The notes: generated by a model not told the origin, from the letters alone. A DNA stretch of 23,739 nucleotides from Actinomycetes bacterium (GCA_023432005.1 JAEYVF010000061.1:1-23739), one strand, 5' to 3'. Positions 1-7,398 are shown, counted from the stretch's first letter. Translations and numbers: made by a program.

Positions 1-103
1 CCACTGATCCGGAGGGAGCAAGCTCCCTCGTTCACCGTTCGACTTGCATGTGTTAAGCACGCCGCCAGCGTTCGTCCTGAGCCAGGATCAAACTCTCCGT
101 AAA
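1..103 (-). rRNA. rrs: 16S ribosomal RNA, 5' end (partial)
   Basis: The reverse complement of the first ~100 bases is the 5' end of a bacterial 16S rRNA. The universal primer region AGAGTTTGATCCTGGCTCAG reads on the minus strand at about 77-96, followed by the conserved stretch running to the ACACATGCAAGTCGAACGG block and the start of variable region 1. Only about the first 100 nt lie in the window; the gene continues past the left edge. The 5' end is placed at the TTTACGG just before the primer site, as is usual in Actinobacteria, and could be off by a few bases. Confidence 0.97.
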
Positions 104-348
104 GGTTTGGTAGCACGGCACCGAAGTGCCGGCAGAACCGTTGCGTTCACCGCGGGGAAAACCGCGGATCCTGCGAGTTGATCTGACTGAAAGGATCGTC
201 TACTGACAATCCGTCAATCCAAAGGAATCTCTCTGGTGACCGAGGTCACCAGTCGAGGTATTTGGCATTTGACATAGTGCACGCTGTTGAGTTCTCAAGG
301 ATCGGGCGCTCCCGTGGCTCACCGTCTCCGGCTCGCCCCCAGGGCAAC
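104..348 (-). promoter_or_regulatory. rRNA operon leader with BoxA and processing hairpins
   Basis: Transcribed spacer between the rrn promoter and 16S. The minus-strand motif TTGAGAACTCAACAG (284-298) matches the actinobacterial BoxA antitermination element. Three perfect hairpins follow: GGTGAC/GTCACC (235-250), CCGCGG/CCGCGG (150-167), and CGGCAC-UUCG-GTGCCG (116-131), a classic UUCG tetraloop just before the 16S end. By analogy with other actinobacterial rrn leaders these serve antitermination and pre-rRNA folding or RNase processing. The hairpins are directly visible; their functions are inferred. Confidence 0.85.
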
Positions 349-354
349 TTCTCC

Positions 355-382
355 ATCCTAGCCATCTCGTTCCGTCTGTCAA
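355..382 (-). promoter_or_regulatory. rRNA operon promoter (proximal)
   Basis: On the minus strand a perfect -35 TTGACA (377-382) is followed after 16 bases by -10 TAGGAT (355-360). This is the best sigma-70/HrdB-type promoter in the window. Transcription should start near 348, about 245 nt before mature 16S. Confidence 0.85.
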
Positions 383-449
383 ATCGACGCGCCGGGAGCA
401 GAGCTCCGGGCAGCGATCGACGACCGCGGTCTCCGAGAGGAGGACTCCC

Positions 450-455
450 ATCCTA
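450..455 (-). promoter_or_regulatory. Possible second rRNA promoter, -10 box
   Basis: A second CTAGGATGG block (TAGGAT at 450-455, minus strand) repeats the -10 context of the proximal promoter 95 bp further upstream. Tandem rrn promoters are common. No convincing -35 element is seen at 16-18 bp, so this is a weaker candidate. Confidence 0.45.
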
Positions 456-573
456 GACCATGCGGTCACACGGATGCTGGATCCGATTCAGATGGGGTTC
501 GTTCTCCGCTTGAGGGGGCGGGGCCTTGGCCTCTCCGCTCTTCCCTTTGGGGCGAACAGGTAAGACATTACGT

Positions 574-631
574 GGGTTCCGGGGTTGTGCCAAATCAGGG
601 CTGCATCCCGGGCGTGTCGCGCCGGGAACCC
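574..631 (-). terminator. Structured spacer after tyrS, possible U-less terminator
   Basis: Starting 9 bases after the tyrS stop, GGGTTCC/GGAACCC arms (574-580 and 625-631) close a 58-nt element. It encloses a second GC-rich hairpin (CCCG.../CGGG, about 606-626) in which the two halves compete. There is no U-tract. It may end or stabilise the tyrS transcript before the rrn promoter. It is too short and has the wrong arms for a tRNA. The rest of 456-640 shows only GC-rich sequence with a repeated TCTCCGCT (503-510, 532-539) and no convincing gene. Confidence 0.4.
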
Positions 632-639
632 CCGAGATA

Positions 640-1941
640 TCAGGTCAGCACGACCCCCGCGAGGGTCTTCTTGCCCCGGCGCAGCACGAGCCGGCCGCCG
701 GCGAGAGCGGCGCCGGCGAGCGTCGTCGCGTCGTCCTCGACCTTCGCGTTGTTGAGGTAGACGCCGCCCTGGCCGATCGCGCGCCGCGCGTCCGACAGGC
801 TCGAGCACAGGCCGGTGTCCACGAGCGCCTGCACGACGGTCGCGTCCTCCCCCAGCCGCGCGTGCGGGAGCTCCTCGATCGCCGCGGCGAGGGTCGCGGC
901 GTCGAGCGACGCGAGGTCGCCCTGCCCGAAGAGCGCCTCGGATGCCGCGATCACGGCATCCGTCGCCTCGCGTCCGTGGACGAGCGCCGTCACCTCGCGG
1001 GCGAGAGTGCGCTGCGCCTCCCTGCGGAAGGGCTGGTCGCGGACCTCGTGCTCGAGCGCCTCGATCTCGGGGCGCGTGAGGAAGGTGAAGACCTTGATCC
1101 TGTCGATCACGTCGCCGTCGTCGGTGTTGAGCCAGAACTGGTAGAAGCGGTAGGGGCTGCACATCTCGGCGTCGAGCCAGATCGCGTTGCCCTCGCTCTT
1201 GCCGAACTTCGTGCCGTCGGAGTTCGTGATGAGGGGCGTGCCGATCGCGTGCACGCTCGTGCCCTCGACCCGATGGATGAGGTCGGTGCCGCTGGTGAGG
1301 TTGCCCCACTGGTCGCTGCCCCCCGTCTGCAGGACGCAGTCGTACTGGCGGTACAGCTCGAGGAAGTCCATGCCCTGCAGGATCTGGTAGCTGAACTCGG
1401 TGTAGCTGATGCCTGCGTCCGAGTTGAGCCTCGCGGCGACGGCGTCCTTCTTCAACATCGTGCCGACGCGGAAGTGCTTCCCGATCTCGCGCAGGAAGTC
1501 GATGGCCGACAGGGGCGCGGTCCAGTCGAGGTTGTTGACGATGCGCGCGGCGTTGTCCCCGTCGAACGAGAGGAAGCGCTCGATCTGCGCCTGGAGCCTC
1601 CCGACCCACTCGACGACCGTCTCCCGGTCGTTGAGCGTGCGCTCGGCACTCGGCCGGGGATCGCCGATGAGCCCCGTCGACCCGCCCACGAGCCCGAGCG
1701 GCCGGTGGCCGGCGAGCTGCAGGCGTCGCAGCACGAGCAGCTGCACGAGGTTGCCGAGGTGGAGGCTCGGCGCCGTGGGGTCGAAGCCGCAGTAGTAGAC
1801 GATGGGGGGCCCCGAGAGCAGCGCCTTGAGGGCCTCGGGGTCGGTCGACACGTGGACCAGGCCGCGCCAGTTCAGCTCCTCCCAGATGTCGGGGAAGGAC
1901 GGGTCGTTACGCTGCGCGCTGAGGATCTCGGATGCGGGCAC
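640..1941 (-). CDS. tyrS: Tyrosine--tRNA ligase
   Basis: Class I aminoacyl-tRNA synthetase that charges tRNA-Tyr in the cytoplasm. The 433-aa length is normal for bacterial TyrS. The HIGH-type motif HLGN is at residues 61-64 in the context FDPTAPSLHLGN. The tyrosine-pocket region QGMDFLELYRQYDC and the GGSDQWGN block (~207-214) are present. The KMSKS-type loop is KFGKS (245-249). An S4-like RNA-binding domain fills the last ~65 residues. The start is a GTG without a Shine-Dalgarno sequence. TAGCCT lies six bases before it, which fits a leaderless mRNA. The gene diverges from the DUF2207 gene across 38 bp and is followed by the rrn operon on the same strand. Confidence 0.97.
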   Translation of the reverse strand: MPASEILSAQRNDPSFPDIWEELNWRGLVHVSTDPEALKALLSGPPIVYYCGFDPTAPSLHLGNLVQLLVLRRLQLAGHRPLGLVGGSTGLIGDPRPSAERTLNDRETVVEWVGRLQAQIERFLSFDGDNAARIVNNLDWTAPLSAIDFLREIGKHFRVGTMLKKDAVAARLNSDAGISYTEFSYQILQGMDFLELYRQYDCVLQTGGSDQWGNLTSGTDLIHRVEGTSVHAIGTPLITNSDGTKFGKSEGNAIWLDAEMCSPYRFYQFWLNTDDGDVIDRIKVFTFLTRPEIEALEHEVRDQPFRREAQRTLAREVTALVHGREATDAVIAASEALFGQGDLASLDAATLAAAIEELPHARLGEDATVVQALVDTGLCSSLSDARRAIGQGGVYLNNAKVEDDATTLAGAALAGGRLVLRRGKKTLAGVVLT

Positions 1942-1947
1942 CCGGCC

Positions 1948-1953
1948 AGGCTA
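1948..1953 (-). promoter_or_regulatory. tyrS -10 box, leaderless arrangement
   Basis: Minus-strand TAGCCT (TANNNT type) ends six bases before the tyrS GTG (1939-1941), so transcription is expected to begin at or next to the start codon. No ribosome-binding site is visible. Confidence 0.6.
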
Positions 1954-1967
1954 TCGCGTCGCCTGGC

Positions 1968-1973
1968 TAGGCT
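1968..1973 (+). promoter_or_regulatory. -10 box of the DUF2207 gene, leaderless arrangement
   Basis: Plus-strand TAGGCT ends six bases before the GTG at 1980. It mirrors the tyrS -10 box, and only 14 bp separate the two boxes, so the two polymerases must compete for the same DNA. Confidence 0.6.
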
Positions 1974-1979
1974 CGGGCC

Positions 1980-3845
1980 GTGCGCGACCACCACCGCCAT
2001 CGTCTCGTCCGCCCCGTCGCGACCCGGGTCGCGGGGGCCGCCGTGCTGCTGCTCGCCGTTCTCGCCCCGACCGCATCCGCATCCGCCGCACCCACCGGCC
2101 GGGCGCCCGCGCCGGCCTCGGCGTGGGGTGCCGCGGGCGTCGACGACTTCGAGTTCGCGTCGTTCCACGCCGACTACACGCTGAGCCGTGACGCCGACGA
2201 CCGCTCCCACCTCACCGCGACCGAGACGCTCGTGGCCGTGTTCCCCGACATCGACCAGAACCACGGCATCGAGCGGGCGATCCCGCGCAGCTATCAGCGC
2301 GTGAGCCTCGGCCTCGAGATCCGCTCGGTGCGCGACGCCGACGGGGTCCCTCTCCCCTACACGCTCATCGACGACGGCGACTTCCTCGTGGTGCGCATCG
2401 GCAGCGCCGACGCCTACGTGCACGGCGAGCAGAGCTACGTCATCGAGTACGCGATGCGCGATGTCGTGCGCTCCTTCTCCGACACGGGCCTCGACGAGCT
2501 GTACTGGGACATCAACGGGACGGGCAGCCCGCAGCCCTACGGCAGCGTCTCGGCCGAGCTCGCGCTCTCCCCCTCCCTTCGCGGCACCCCGACCGGAGAC
2601 GGGGCGTGCTACGTCGGATCCGAGGGCGCCCGGACGAGCTGCGCCCTCGACGTGACGGCCGACGGCGCCGCCGTCGAGGTGCCGGGCGTCGGCCCGTTCG
2701 AGACGGTCACCTGGTCGATCGCCTTCCCGGCGGGCACCTTCCGCACGCCCGCGCTCCCCGCCGACTCGTGGATCGTGCGGATCGTGCCATGGGTGCTGCT
2801 CGCGGTCCTCGGCGCATGCCTGCTCGTCGTGCTGTGGCTGCGCATCCGGGTGTTCCGGAACGCGGCAGGACGCGGCGTCGTCGTGCCGCAGTACGAGCCG
2901 TTCCCGGAGCTCGGGATCATGGAGGCCGCGGTGCTGCTGCGCCGCGAGGCACGTGGGCTCCCCGCCCAGCTCGTGCAGCTCGTCGTGGTGCGCGCGGCGC
3001 GGCTCGTCGACCGCGGAGAGGAGGCGGGCGATCGACGACGGTACCGGCTCGAGCTGCTGGAGACCTCGACGCTCGAGCGGGACGACGCGATCGCCGTCGC
3101 GACGCTCTTCGGCCGCACCGGCAAGCGGACGGGGATCGACCTCGACACACACGATCGGCAGCTCGGCGACCGTATCGCGAGCCTGCGCGCGAAGGCGCGC
3201 GTCGAGGTCGGGAAGCGCTACCGCACGCGCATCCGCTCGCGCTGGACGCCGATCGTGCGCATCGCGCTCGCCGCCATCGCCGTGGCGGCGCTCGTCGTCG
3301 CCTTCTGGGCCGCCGAGACGGATGCCGGCAGCCCGCTCCTCGTGTGGCAGCTCCTCGCGGTCCTCGTCGGAGGCGTGCTCCTCGTGGGCTTCGCGGGGTC
3401 GCCCGATGTGCTCACCGCGGAGGGTGCGCTCGCGCGCGAGCACCTCGACGGCATCCGCGAGTACCTCGAGCTCGCGGAGGCCGACCGCATCCGCGTTCTG
3501 CAGGGCCCCGACACCGCCGAGCGCACACCCGTCGACGCGGGCGACCGGGAGGCCGTCGTGCGACTCTTCGAGCGCCTGCTGCCCTATGCGATGCTCGTCG
3601 GCATCGAGGACCGATGGCAGGAGGAGCTCGGAACGCTCTACGCGACGACGCCGACCGAGCTCTCGCCCGTGCTGGGGGCCACGCGGCTGTCGGGGTTCGC
3701 GTCGGGCTACGCGGCCGCGAGCTTCGCCACGACTCCCCCGCCCACGTCGTCCTCGGGTGCCGGCGGGAGCAGTTCGTTCGGCGGCTCGAGCGGAGGCGGT
3801 TTCGCGGGCGGGGGCGGCGGGGGCGGCGGCGCGCGCGGGTGGTGA
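1980..3845 (+). CDS. DUF2207-family membrane protein
   Basis: 621-aa exported and membrane-anchored protein of unknown function. Order of parts: an N-terminal signal sequence (residues ~10-38: basic start, AAVLLLAVLAP core, ASA end); an extracytoplasmic beta-rich domain (~50-255) typical of DUF2207; one membrane helix (~262-284); a cytoplasmic region with the family's 'RREARGLPAQLVQLVV' and ERDD segments; two further helices (~422-445 and ~452-470); a cytoplasmic segment with LLPYAMLVGIEDRW, a strong DUF2207 hallmark; and a tail of Ser/Gly repeats ending in a run of eight glycines and ARGW. Poly-Gly tails are usual in this family. It starts at a GTG with TAGGCT six bases upstream and appears leaderless. 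Its role is unknown; an envelope function is the usual guess. Confidence 0.9.
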   Translation: MRDHHRHRLVRPVATRVAGAAVLLLAVLAPTASASAAPTGRAPAPASAWGAAGVDDFEFASFHADYTLSRDADDRSHLTATETLVAVFPDIDQNHGIERAIPRSYQRVSLGLEIRSVRDADGVPLPYTLIDDGDFLVVRIGSADAYVHGEQSYVIEYAMRDVVRSFSDTGLDELYWDINGTGSPQPYGSVSAELALSPSLRGTPTGDGACYVGSEGARTSCALDVTADGAAVEVPGVGPFETVTWSIAFPAGTFRTPALPADSWIVRIVPWVLLAVLGACLLVVLWLRIRVFRNAAGRGVVVPQYEPFPELGIMEAAVLLRREARGLPAQLVQLVVVRAARLVDRGEEAGDRRRYRLELLETSTLERDDAIAVATLFGRTGKRTGIDLDTHDRQLGDRIASLRAKARVEVGKRYRTRIRSRWTPIVRIALAAIAVAALVVAFWAAETDAGSPLLVWQLLAVLVGGVLLVGFAGSPDVLTAEGALAREHLDGIREYLELAEADRIRVLQGPDTAERTPVDAGDREAVVRLFERLLPYAMLVGIEDRWQEELGTLYATTPTELSPVLGATRLSGFASGYAAASFATTPPPTSSSGAGGSSSFGGSSGGGFAGGGGGGGGARGW

Positions 3846-3884
3846 GCCCGCAGGGTTGATGGGCCGCTGATCTACCTTCGGGGG

Positions 3885-3914
3885 TTGATCACGCGGTCAT
3901 CACCCTTGTAGGCT
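3885..3914 (+). promoter_or_regulatory. Promoter of the satD-like pair
   Basis: TTGATC (3885-3890), an 18-bp spacer and TAGGCT (3909-3914) place the transcription start near 3921. That leaves a very short leader with GGAG (3921-3924) five bases before the ATG at 3930. This start therefore has a ribosome-binding site, unlike its leaderless neighbours. Confidence 0.6.
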
Positions 3915-3929
3915 TGACGCGGAGCCGCC

Positions 3930-4562
3930 ATGTTCGCCATCACCGCAGACCAGATCGACAGCCGCCACCGCCCCGACCACGCGGAGGACGCCCTCGCGAT
4001 CCTCGCCCACACCGCGGCCGGGCGACTCCTCCTCCCCGCCGACCGGACGGCGGGCGACGAGGTGCAGGCGCTCACCCAAGACCCCCGCACGGCCCTCGAG
4101 ATCGTGCTCGCCCTCGCGCGCACCGGACTGTGGAGCGTCGGCCTCGGCATCGGCGGCGTGCGCACGCCCCTGCCCTCCGCGACCCGCGCCGTGACGGGCG
4201 ACGCCCTCGTCGCGGCGCGCGAGGCGGTCGAGGCCGCGAAGCGCCGTCAGTGGCGTGCCGCCGTCGTCGGCGCGGGCACGCGACCGAGCGCGGGAACCCT
4301 GCAGGCGATGCTCGAGCTGCTCCTGCAGCTGCGAGAACGCCGCTCCCCCGAGGGATGGGAACTGTACGATCTCGTCGAGGCGGGGCTCACGCAGGCGCAG
4401 GCCGCGGAGCGTCTCGGCATCACCCCGCAGGCCGCGAGCAAGCGAGCCATCGCCGCGGCGGTGCGGCTCGACGCCGCGGCCCGCGAGGGGATCGTCGAGC
4501 TGCTCACCGCGGCAGACGGAGCGGATGCCGGGGCCGCGCCCCGAACGGAGGAGGACGCGTGA
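3930..4562 (+). CDS. SatD-like protein with C-terminal helix-turn-helix
   Basis: 210-aa cytoplasmic protein. The N-terminal ~105 residues resemble the SatD family: ITADQIDSR at the start, TAGDEVQAL (40-48), a GLGIGG block (71-76) and a TGDALVAAREAVEAAK segment. The C-terminal part has a clear helix-turn-helix (~152-176: LTQAQAAERLGITPQAASKR), like sigma region 4 or a resolvase HTH, so DNA binding is likely. The stop overlaps the next gene's start by four bases (GTGA), so the two are co-translated. SatD was named from a Streptococcus suis restriction-modification locus, but no restriction or methylase gene is seen here. The SatD assignment is by motif resemblance only, and the biochemical function is unknown. 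Confidence 0.7.
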   Translation: MFAITADQIDSRHRPDHAEDALAILAHTAAGRLLLPADRTAGDEVQALTQDPRTALEIVLALARTGLWSVGLGIGGVRTPLPSATRAVTGDALVAAREAVEAAKRRQWRAAVVGAGTRPSAGTLQAMLELLLQLRERRSPEGWELYDLVEAGLTQAQAAERLGITPQAASKRAIAAAVRLDAAAREGIVELLTAADGADAGAAPRTEEDA

Positions 4563-5131
4563 TCGTCATCGGCTATCTGATCTGGGCGCTCTCCCTGCTC
4601 GTGATCGGCGGCGCCATCGCCGCGACCGTGCTCGCGAGCCGCCTCGGCCGTCCGAAGCTCGCGCTTCTCGCCCTCATCCCGGTGGCCGCGGGGCTGCTCG
4701 CGGCGGTGTTCGGCGTGCGCCTGCTGCCCGAGCCCTCCGCCTTCGCCGCGGTGCTCGGGCTCGGGATCGCGGCCATCGCCATCCTCGCGGGCAGCCCGCT
4801 CACAGTCGTCGTGCTCGACTTGGCGAGCCGCGGCGCCCCCGTGCGCCGCGGCGCCCACGGGGGCATCCTCATCCGCCGCGAGCGCACGGGCGAGGAGCAG
4901 GAGGTGCTGCGCGGCGGCACGACGATCGGGCTGCTCGAGCGCGCGGCGATCGTCGGCGCCATCGCCGTCGGCCACCCCGAGGTCATCGCCGCGCTCATCG
5001 CCATCAAGGGCCTCGGCCGCTTCAACGAGCTCGATTCGGCGGCCGCGCGCGAGAGGTTCATCATCGGCACCCTCGCGAGCATGCTGTGGGCCGGCGCGTG
5101 CGCCGTACTCATCAGCCTCACGGTCGCGTGA
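4559..5131 (+). CDS. Multi-spanning membrane protein, partner of SatD-like protein
   Basis: 190-aa very hydrophobic protein with about four membrane segments: residues 2-24, ~37-60, ~66-90, and a C-terminal pair around 135-190. The last part, with GRFNELD followed by RERFIIGTLASMLWA, looks like the conserved end of membrane proteins that pair with SatD-type genes (SatE/DUF3307-like); I rate that link as tentative. The GTG start overlaps the upstream stop (4-nt GTGA overlap), indicating coupling. Its 3' end overlaps the convergent glycosylase gene by 14 bp. Function unknown. Confidence 0.7.
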   Translation: MIVIGYLIWALSLLVIGGAIAATVLASRLGRPKLALLALIPVAAGLLAAVFGVRLLPEPSAFAAVLGLGIAAIAILAGSPLTVVVLDLASRGAPVRRGAHGGILIRRERTGEEQEVLRGGTTIGLLERAAIVGAIAVGHPEVIAALIAIKGLGRFNELDSAAARERFIIGTLASMLWAGACAVLISLTVA

Positions 5132-5807
5132 CGCGCCTCCGGGGCGCCGCCGGGCGATAGGCCGACACCGTCGGGTCTCCCGGGATCCAGAAGCGCAACG
5201 GGAAGGACCCCGTGCCGCCCTCCCCGGAGACGCCGACCCGTGGACCGGTTGCGGCGAGCGGCGGATGGGATGCGGGCTCGAGCGCGAACGGTGCGGTATC
5301 GAGCGCCGCCGTGTCGTCCGCGAGCACGATGCCGAGCGCCTTCGTCAGTCGAGCGGGACCGCGCGCGAGCTCGGCGTCCGACCTCGCCGTGGTCCGTCGC
5401 TCACGGGCGAGCTCGAGACCGTCGACGACCTCGCCCGCGCGCAGCAGTACGGCGCTCGCGGTGCCGGCGGGTGAGCACACGATATTGGCGCACACGTGCA
5501 TGCCGTAGCTGAAGTAGACGTAGAGGTGCCCCGGCTCGCCGAACATCGTGCGGGTGCGCGGCGTGACGCCGCGGAAAGCGTGCGAGCCGGGATCCGCCTC
5601 GCCGAGGTACGCCTCCACCTCGGTCAGCCGCACCGAGACGCCGCGCCCCGTCAGCACCGCGCCCAGCAGGAGAGGCGCGACCTCGTCGGCCGGTCGCCGG
5701 AGGAAGCCGAGGGAGGAGGTCAGGATCCGAGCCCGGTCACGATGGAGTAGGCGACGGCGACTCCGACCGCGACGATCGCGAGACCGACGAGCAGCCACAG
5801 CAACCAC
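5118..5807 (-). CDS. DNA-3-methyladenine (alkylpurine) glycosylase, Mpg/AAG family
   Basis: Base-excision repair enzyme that removes alkylated purines such as 3-methyladenine and hypoxanthine. Family signatures visible: VAPLLLGAVL, the catalytic-acid region LTEVEAYLGEADPGSHAFRG, the DNA-intercalating segment YFSYGMHVCANIV, and the ARGPARLTKALGI block. The start is uncertain. The conserved domain begins at about 5720. The only in-frame GTGs are at 5807 and 5798, inside the preceding 56-aa gene. Initiation there would add ~28 arginine-rich residues absent from typical Mpg proteins. A non-standard CTG at 5721-5723 overlaps the upstream TGA (CTGA) and would give a normal-length protein of ~201 aa. 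The 3' end overlaps the convergent membrane-protein gene by 14 bp. Confidence 0.88.
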   Translation of the reverse strand: MVAVAARRSRDRRGRSRRRLLHRDRARILTSSLGFLRRPADEVAPLLLGAVLTGRGVSVRLTEVEAYLGEADPGSHAFRGVTPRTRTMFGEPGHLYVYFSYGMHVCANIVCSPAGTASAVLLRAGEVVDGLELARERRTTARSDAELARGPARLTKALGIVLADDTAALDTAPFALEPASHPPLAATGPRVGVSGEGGTGSFPLRFWIPGDPTVSAYRPAAPRRRVTRP

Positions 5808-5890
5808 GGCCTGCGTCGGTCGAGGTCGCGGCGATGGTCCTTGGCCCGCTCGCGGCGAGCGCGCGGGTCCCCGTCTCCCGAGAGCGTCAT
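5720..5890 (-). CDS. Small single-pass membrane protein (56 aa)
   Basis: A 56-residue protein with a charged Arg/Asp-rich N-terminal half (~1-27, about nine Arg) and one strong transmembrane helix (~28-51: WLLWLLVGLAIVAVGVAVAY). The ATG overlaps the argH stop in an ATGA arrangement, and its own TGA abuts the start of the glycosylase domain, so it is embedded in an argH operon. The positive cytoplasmic N-terminus suggests N-in topology. I do not recognise a named family. The ORF shape and tight spacing support it being real. Confidence 0.7.
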   Translation of the reverse strand: MTLSGDGDPRARRERAKDHRRDLDRRRPWLLWLLVGLAIVAVGVAVAYSIVTGLGS

Positions 5891-7344
5891 CCGGCCACCT
5901 CCGCCGTGCGCGCGGCGAGGGCCGCGAGCTGCTCGGCGACGCGCGCGGGGGCCGTGCCGCCCGCGCCCGCCCGGCTCGCGATGGATCCCTCGACGGTGAG
6001 CACCCCGCGGACCGCGGGGGTGAGGCGTGCGTCGATCGCGGCGTACTGCTCGTCGCTCGGCTCGTCGAGCTCGAGGCCCTCCGCCTCGCAGAAGCGCACG
6101 AGCGCGCCCGAGATCTCGTGGGCCTCGCGGAACGGCACCCCCTGGCGCACGAGGTGGTCGGCGACGTCGGTCGCGAGCGAGAAGCCCTGGGGGGCGAGCT
6201 CCGCCATCCGCTCGGTGTCGAACTCGAGCGTCGCGATCATGCCCGCGAACGCCGGCAGGAGCACCTCGAGCGTGCGCACCGAGTCGAAGATCGGCTCCTT
6301 GTCCTCCTGGAGGTCGCGGTTGTAGGCGAGGGGCAGGCCCTTGAGCGTCACGAGCAGGCCCGTGAGGTTGCCGATGAGCCGGCCCGACTTGCCGCGCGCG
6401 AGCTCGGCGATGTCGGGGTTCTTCTTCTGGGGCATGATCGACGACCCCGTCGAGTAGCCGTCGTGCAGGCGCACGAAGCCGAACTCGCGCGTGTTCCAGA
6501 TGATGACGTCCTCGGCGAGTCGGGAGAGGTCGACGCCGAGCTGCGCGGTGATGTAGGCGAACTCGGCGACCACGTCGCGGCTCGAGGTCGCGTCGAGCGA
6601 GTTGAGCATGGGATGCGCGAGCCCGAGTTCGTGCGCGATCGGCACGGGATCGAGACCGAGCGCTCCCCCGGCCACGGCGCCCGCGCCGTAGGGGGACTCG
6701 GTTGCGCGCACGCGCCAGTCGCGCAGGCGCTCGAGGTCGCGCACGAGCGGCCACGCGTGGGCGAGCAGGTGGTGCGCGAGCAGGATCGGCTGGGCGTGCT
6801 GGAGGTGCGTGCGGCCCGGCATGACGGCCGCGGGGTGCGCCTCGGCCTGAGCCGCGAGCGCGTCGACGAGCTGCACGACGAGGCGCCGGATGCGGGCCGC
6901 ATGGTCGAGCAGATAGAGCCGCACGAGCGTCGCGATCTGGTCGTTGCGACTGCGTCCAGCCCGCAGCTTTCCGCCGAGCTCGGCGCCGACGACGGCGATG
7001 AGCTCGCGCTCGAGGGCGAAGTGCACATCCTCGTCCTCGGGGAGCGGGCGGATCACGCCGTCGCGGATGCCGGCGTCGAGCACGTCGATGCCCTCGAGCA
7101 TGCGGGCGAGCTCCGCGTCGTCGAGGAAGCCGGCCGCCGCGAGCGCCCGCGCGTGCGCGCGCGAGCCCTGGAGGTCGTAGTGCGCGAGCTCCCAGTCGAA
7201 GTGGGTGGAGCGGCTCAGCTCCTGCAGCTCGGGCGAGGGACCGCTCGCGAAGCGGCCTCCCCAGAGGCTCGCGCCTCCCGCCCGAGGCTCGCCGGCGTTC
7301 GCTCCTGCCGTGTCCGAGCCGGACGGGGTGGGGCCTTGTGCCAT
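5887..7344 (-). CDS. argH: Argininosuccinate lyase
   Basis: Last step of arginine synthesis: splits argininosuccinate into arginine and fumarate (fumarase/aspartase superfamily). The 485-aa protein shows GRSRNDQ (130-136), GRTHLQHAQP (177-186), and the flexible signature loop GSSIMPQKKNP (300-310) with the catalytic serine. The first ~24 residues are a poorly conserved Gly/Ala extension; family homology starts at about SLWGGRF (26-32). The ATG has an AGGAG-type ribosome site about 12 bases upstream and its own -10 (7375-7380). argH is not contiguous with argCJBDF, because a plus-strand gene lies between. argG is not in the window. Confidence 0.97.
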   Translation of the reverse strand: MAQGPTPSGSDTAGANAGEPRAGGASLWGGRFASGPSPELQELSRSTHFDWELAHYDLQGSRAHARALAAAGFLDDAELARMLEGIDVLDAGIRDGVIRPLPEDEDVHFALERELIAVVGAELGGKLRAGRSRNDQIATLVRLYLLDHAARIRRLVVQLVDALAAQAEAHPAAVMPGRTHLQHAQPILLAHHLLAHAWPLVRDLERLRDWRVRATESPYGAGAVAGGALGLDPVPIAHELGLAHPMLNSLDATSSRDVVAEFAYITAQLGVDLSRLAEDVIIWNTREFGFVRLHDGYSTGSSIMPQKKNPDIAELARGKSGRLIGNLTGLLVTLKGLPLAYNRDLQEDKEPIFDSVRTLEVLLPAFAGMIATLEFDTERMAELAPQGFSLATDVADHLVRQGVPFREAHEISGALVRFCEAEGLELDEPSDEQYAAIDARLTPAVRGVLTVEGSIASRAGAGGTAPARVAEQLAALAARTAEVAG

Positions 7345-7374
7345 CGGTTCTGGTCTCCTCGTGTCGTCGTGTCC

Positions 7375-7380
7375 AGTCTA
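7375..7380 (-). promoter_or_regulatory. argH -10 box
   Basis: Minus-strand TAGACT (context TCTAGACT) predicts a start near 7368 and a ~24-nt leader carrying GAGGAG (ribosome site) before the argH ATG. Only 18 bp separate it from the -10 of the divergent gene. Confidence 0.55.
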
Positions 7381-7398
7381 GAAGCGGGGTACGGCCGT

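Noticed and set aside
574..631. tRNA-like fold with a 7-bp acceptor-like stem
   Set aside because: Only 58 nt, with no anticodon arm or T-loop consensus, so it is treated as a structured spacer.
3914..5131. 405-codon plus-strand ORF covering the SatD-like gene and the membrane protein
   Set aside because: The first 215 codons are an Arg/Pro-rich shadow of the SatD-like frame; real coding begins at the GTG at 4559, which overlaps the upstream stop as GTGA.
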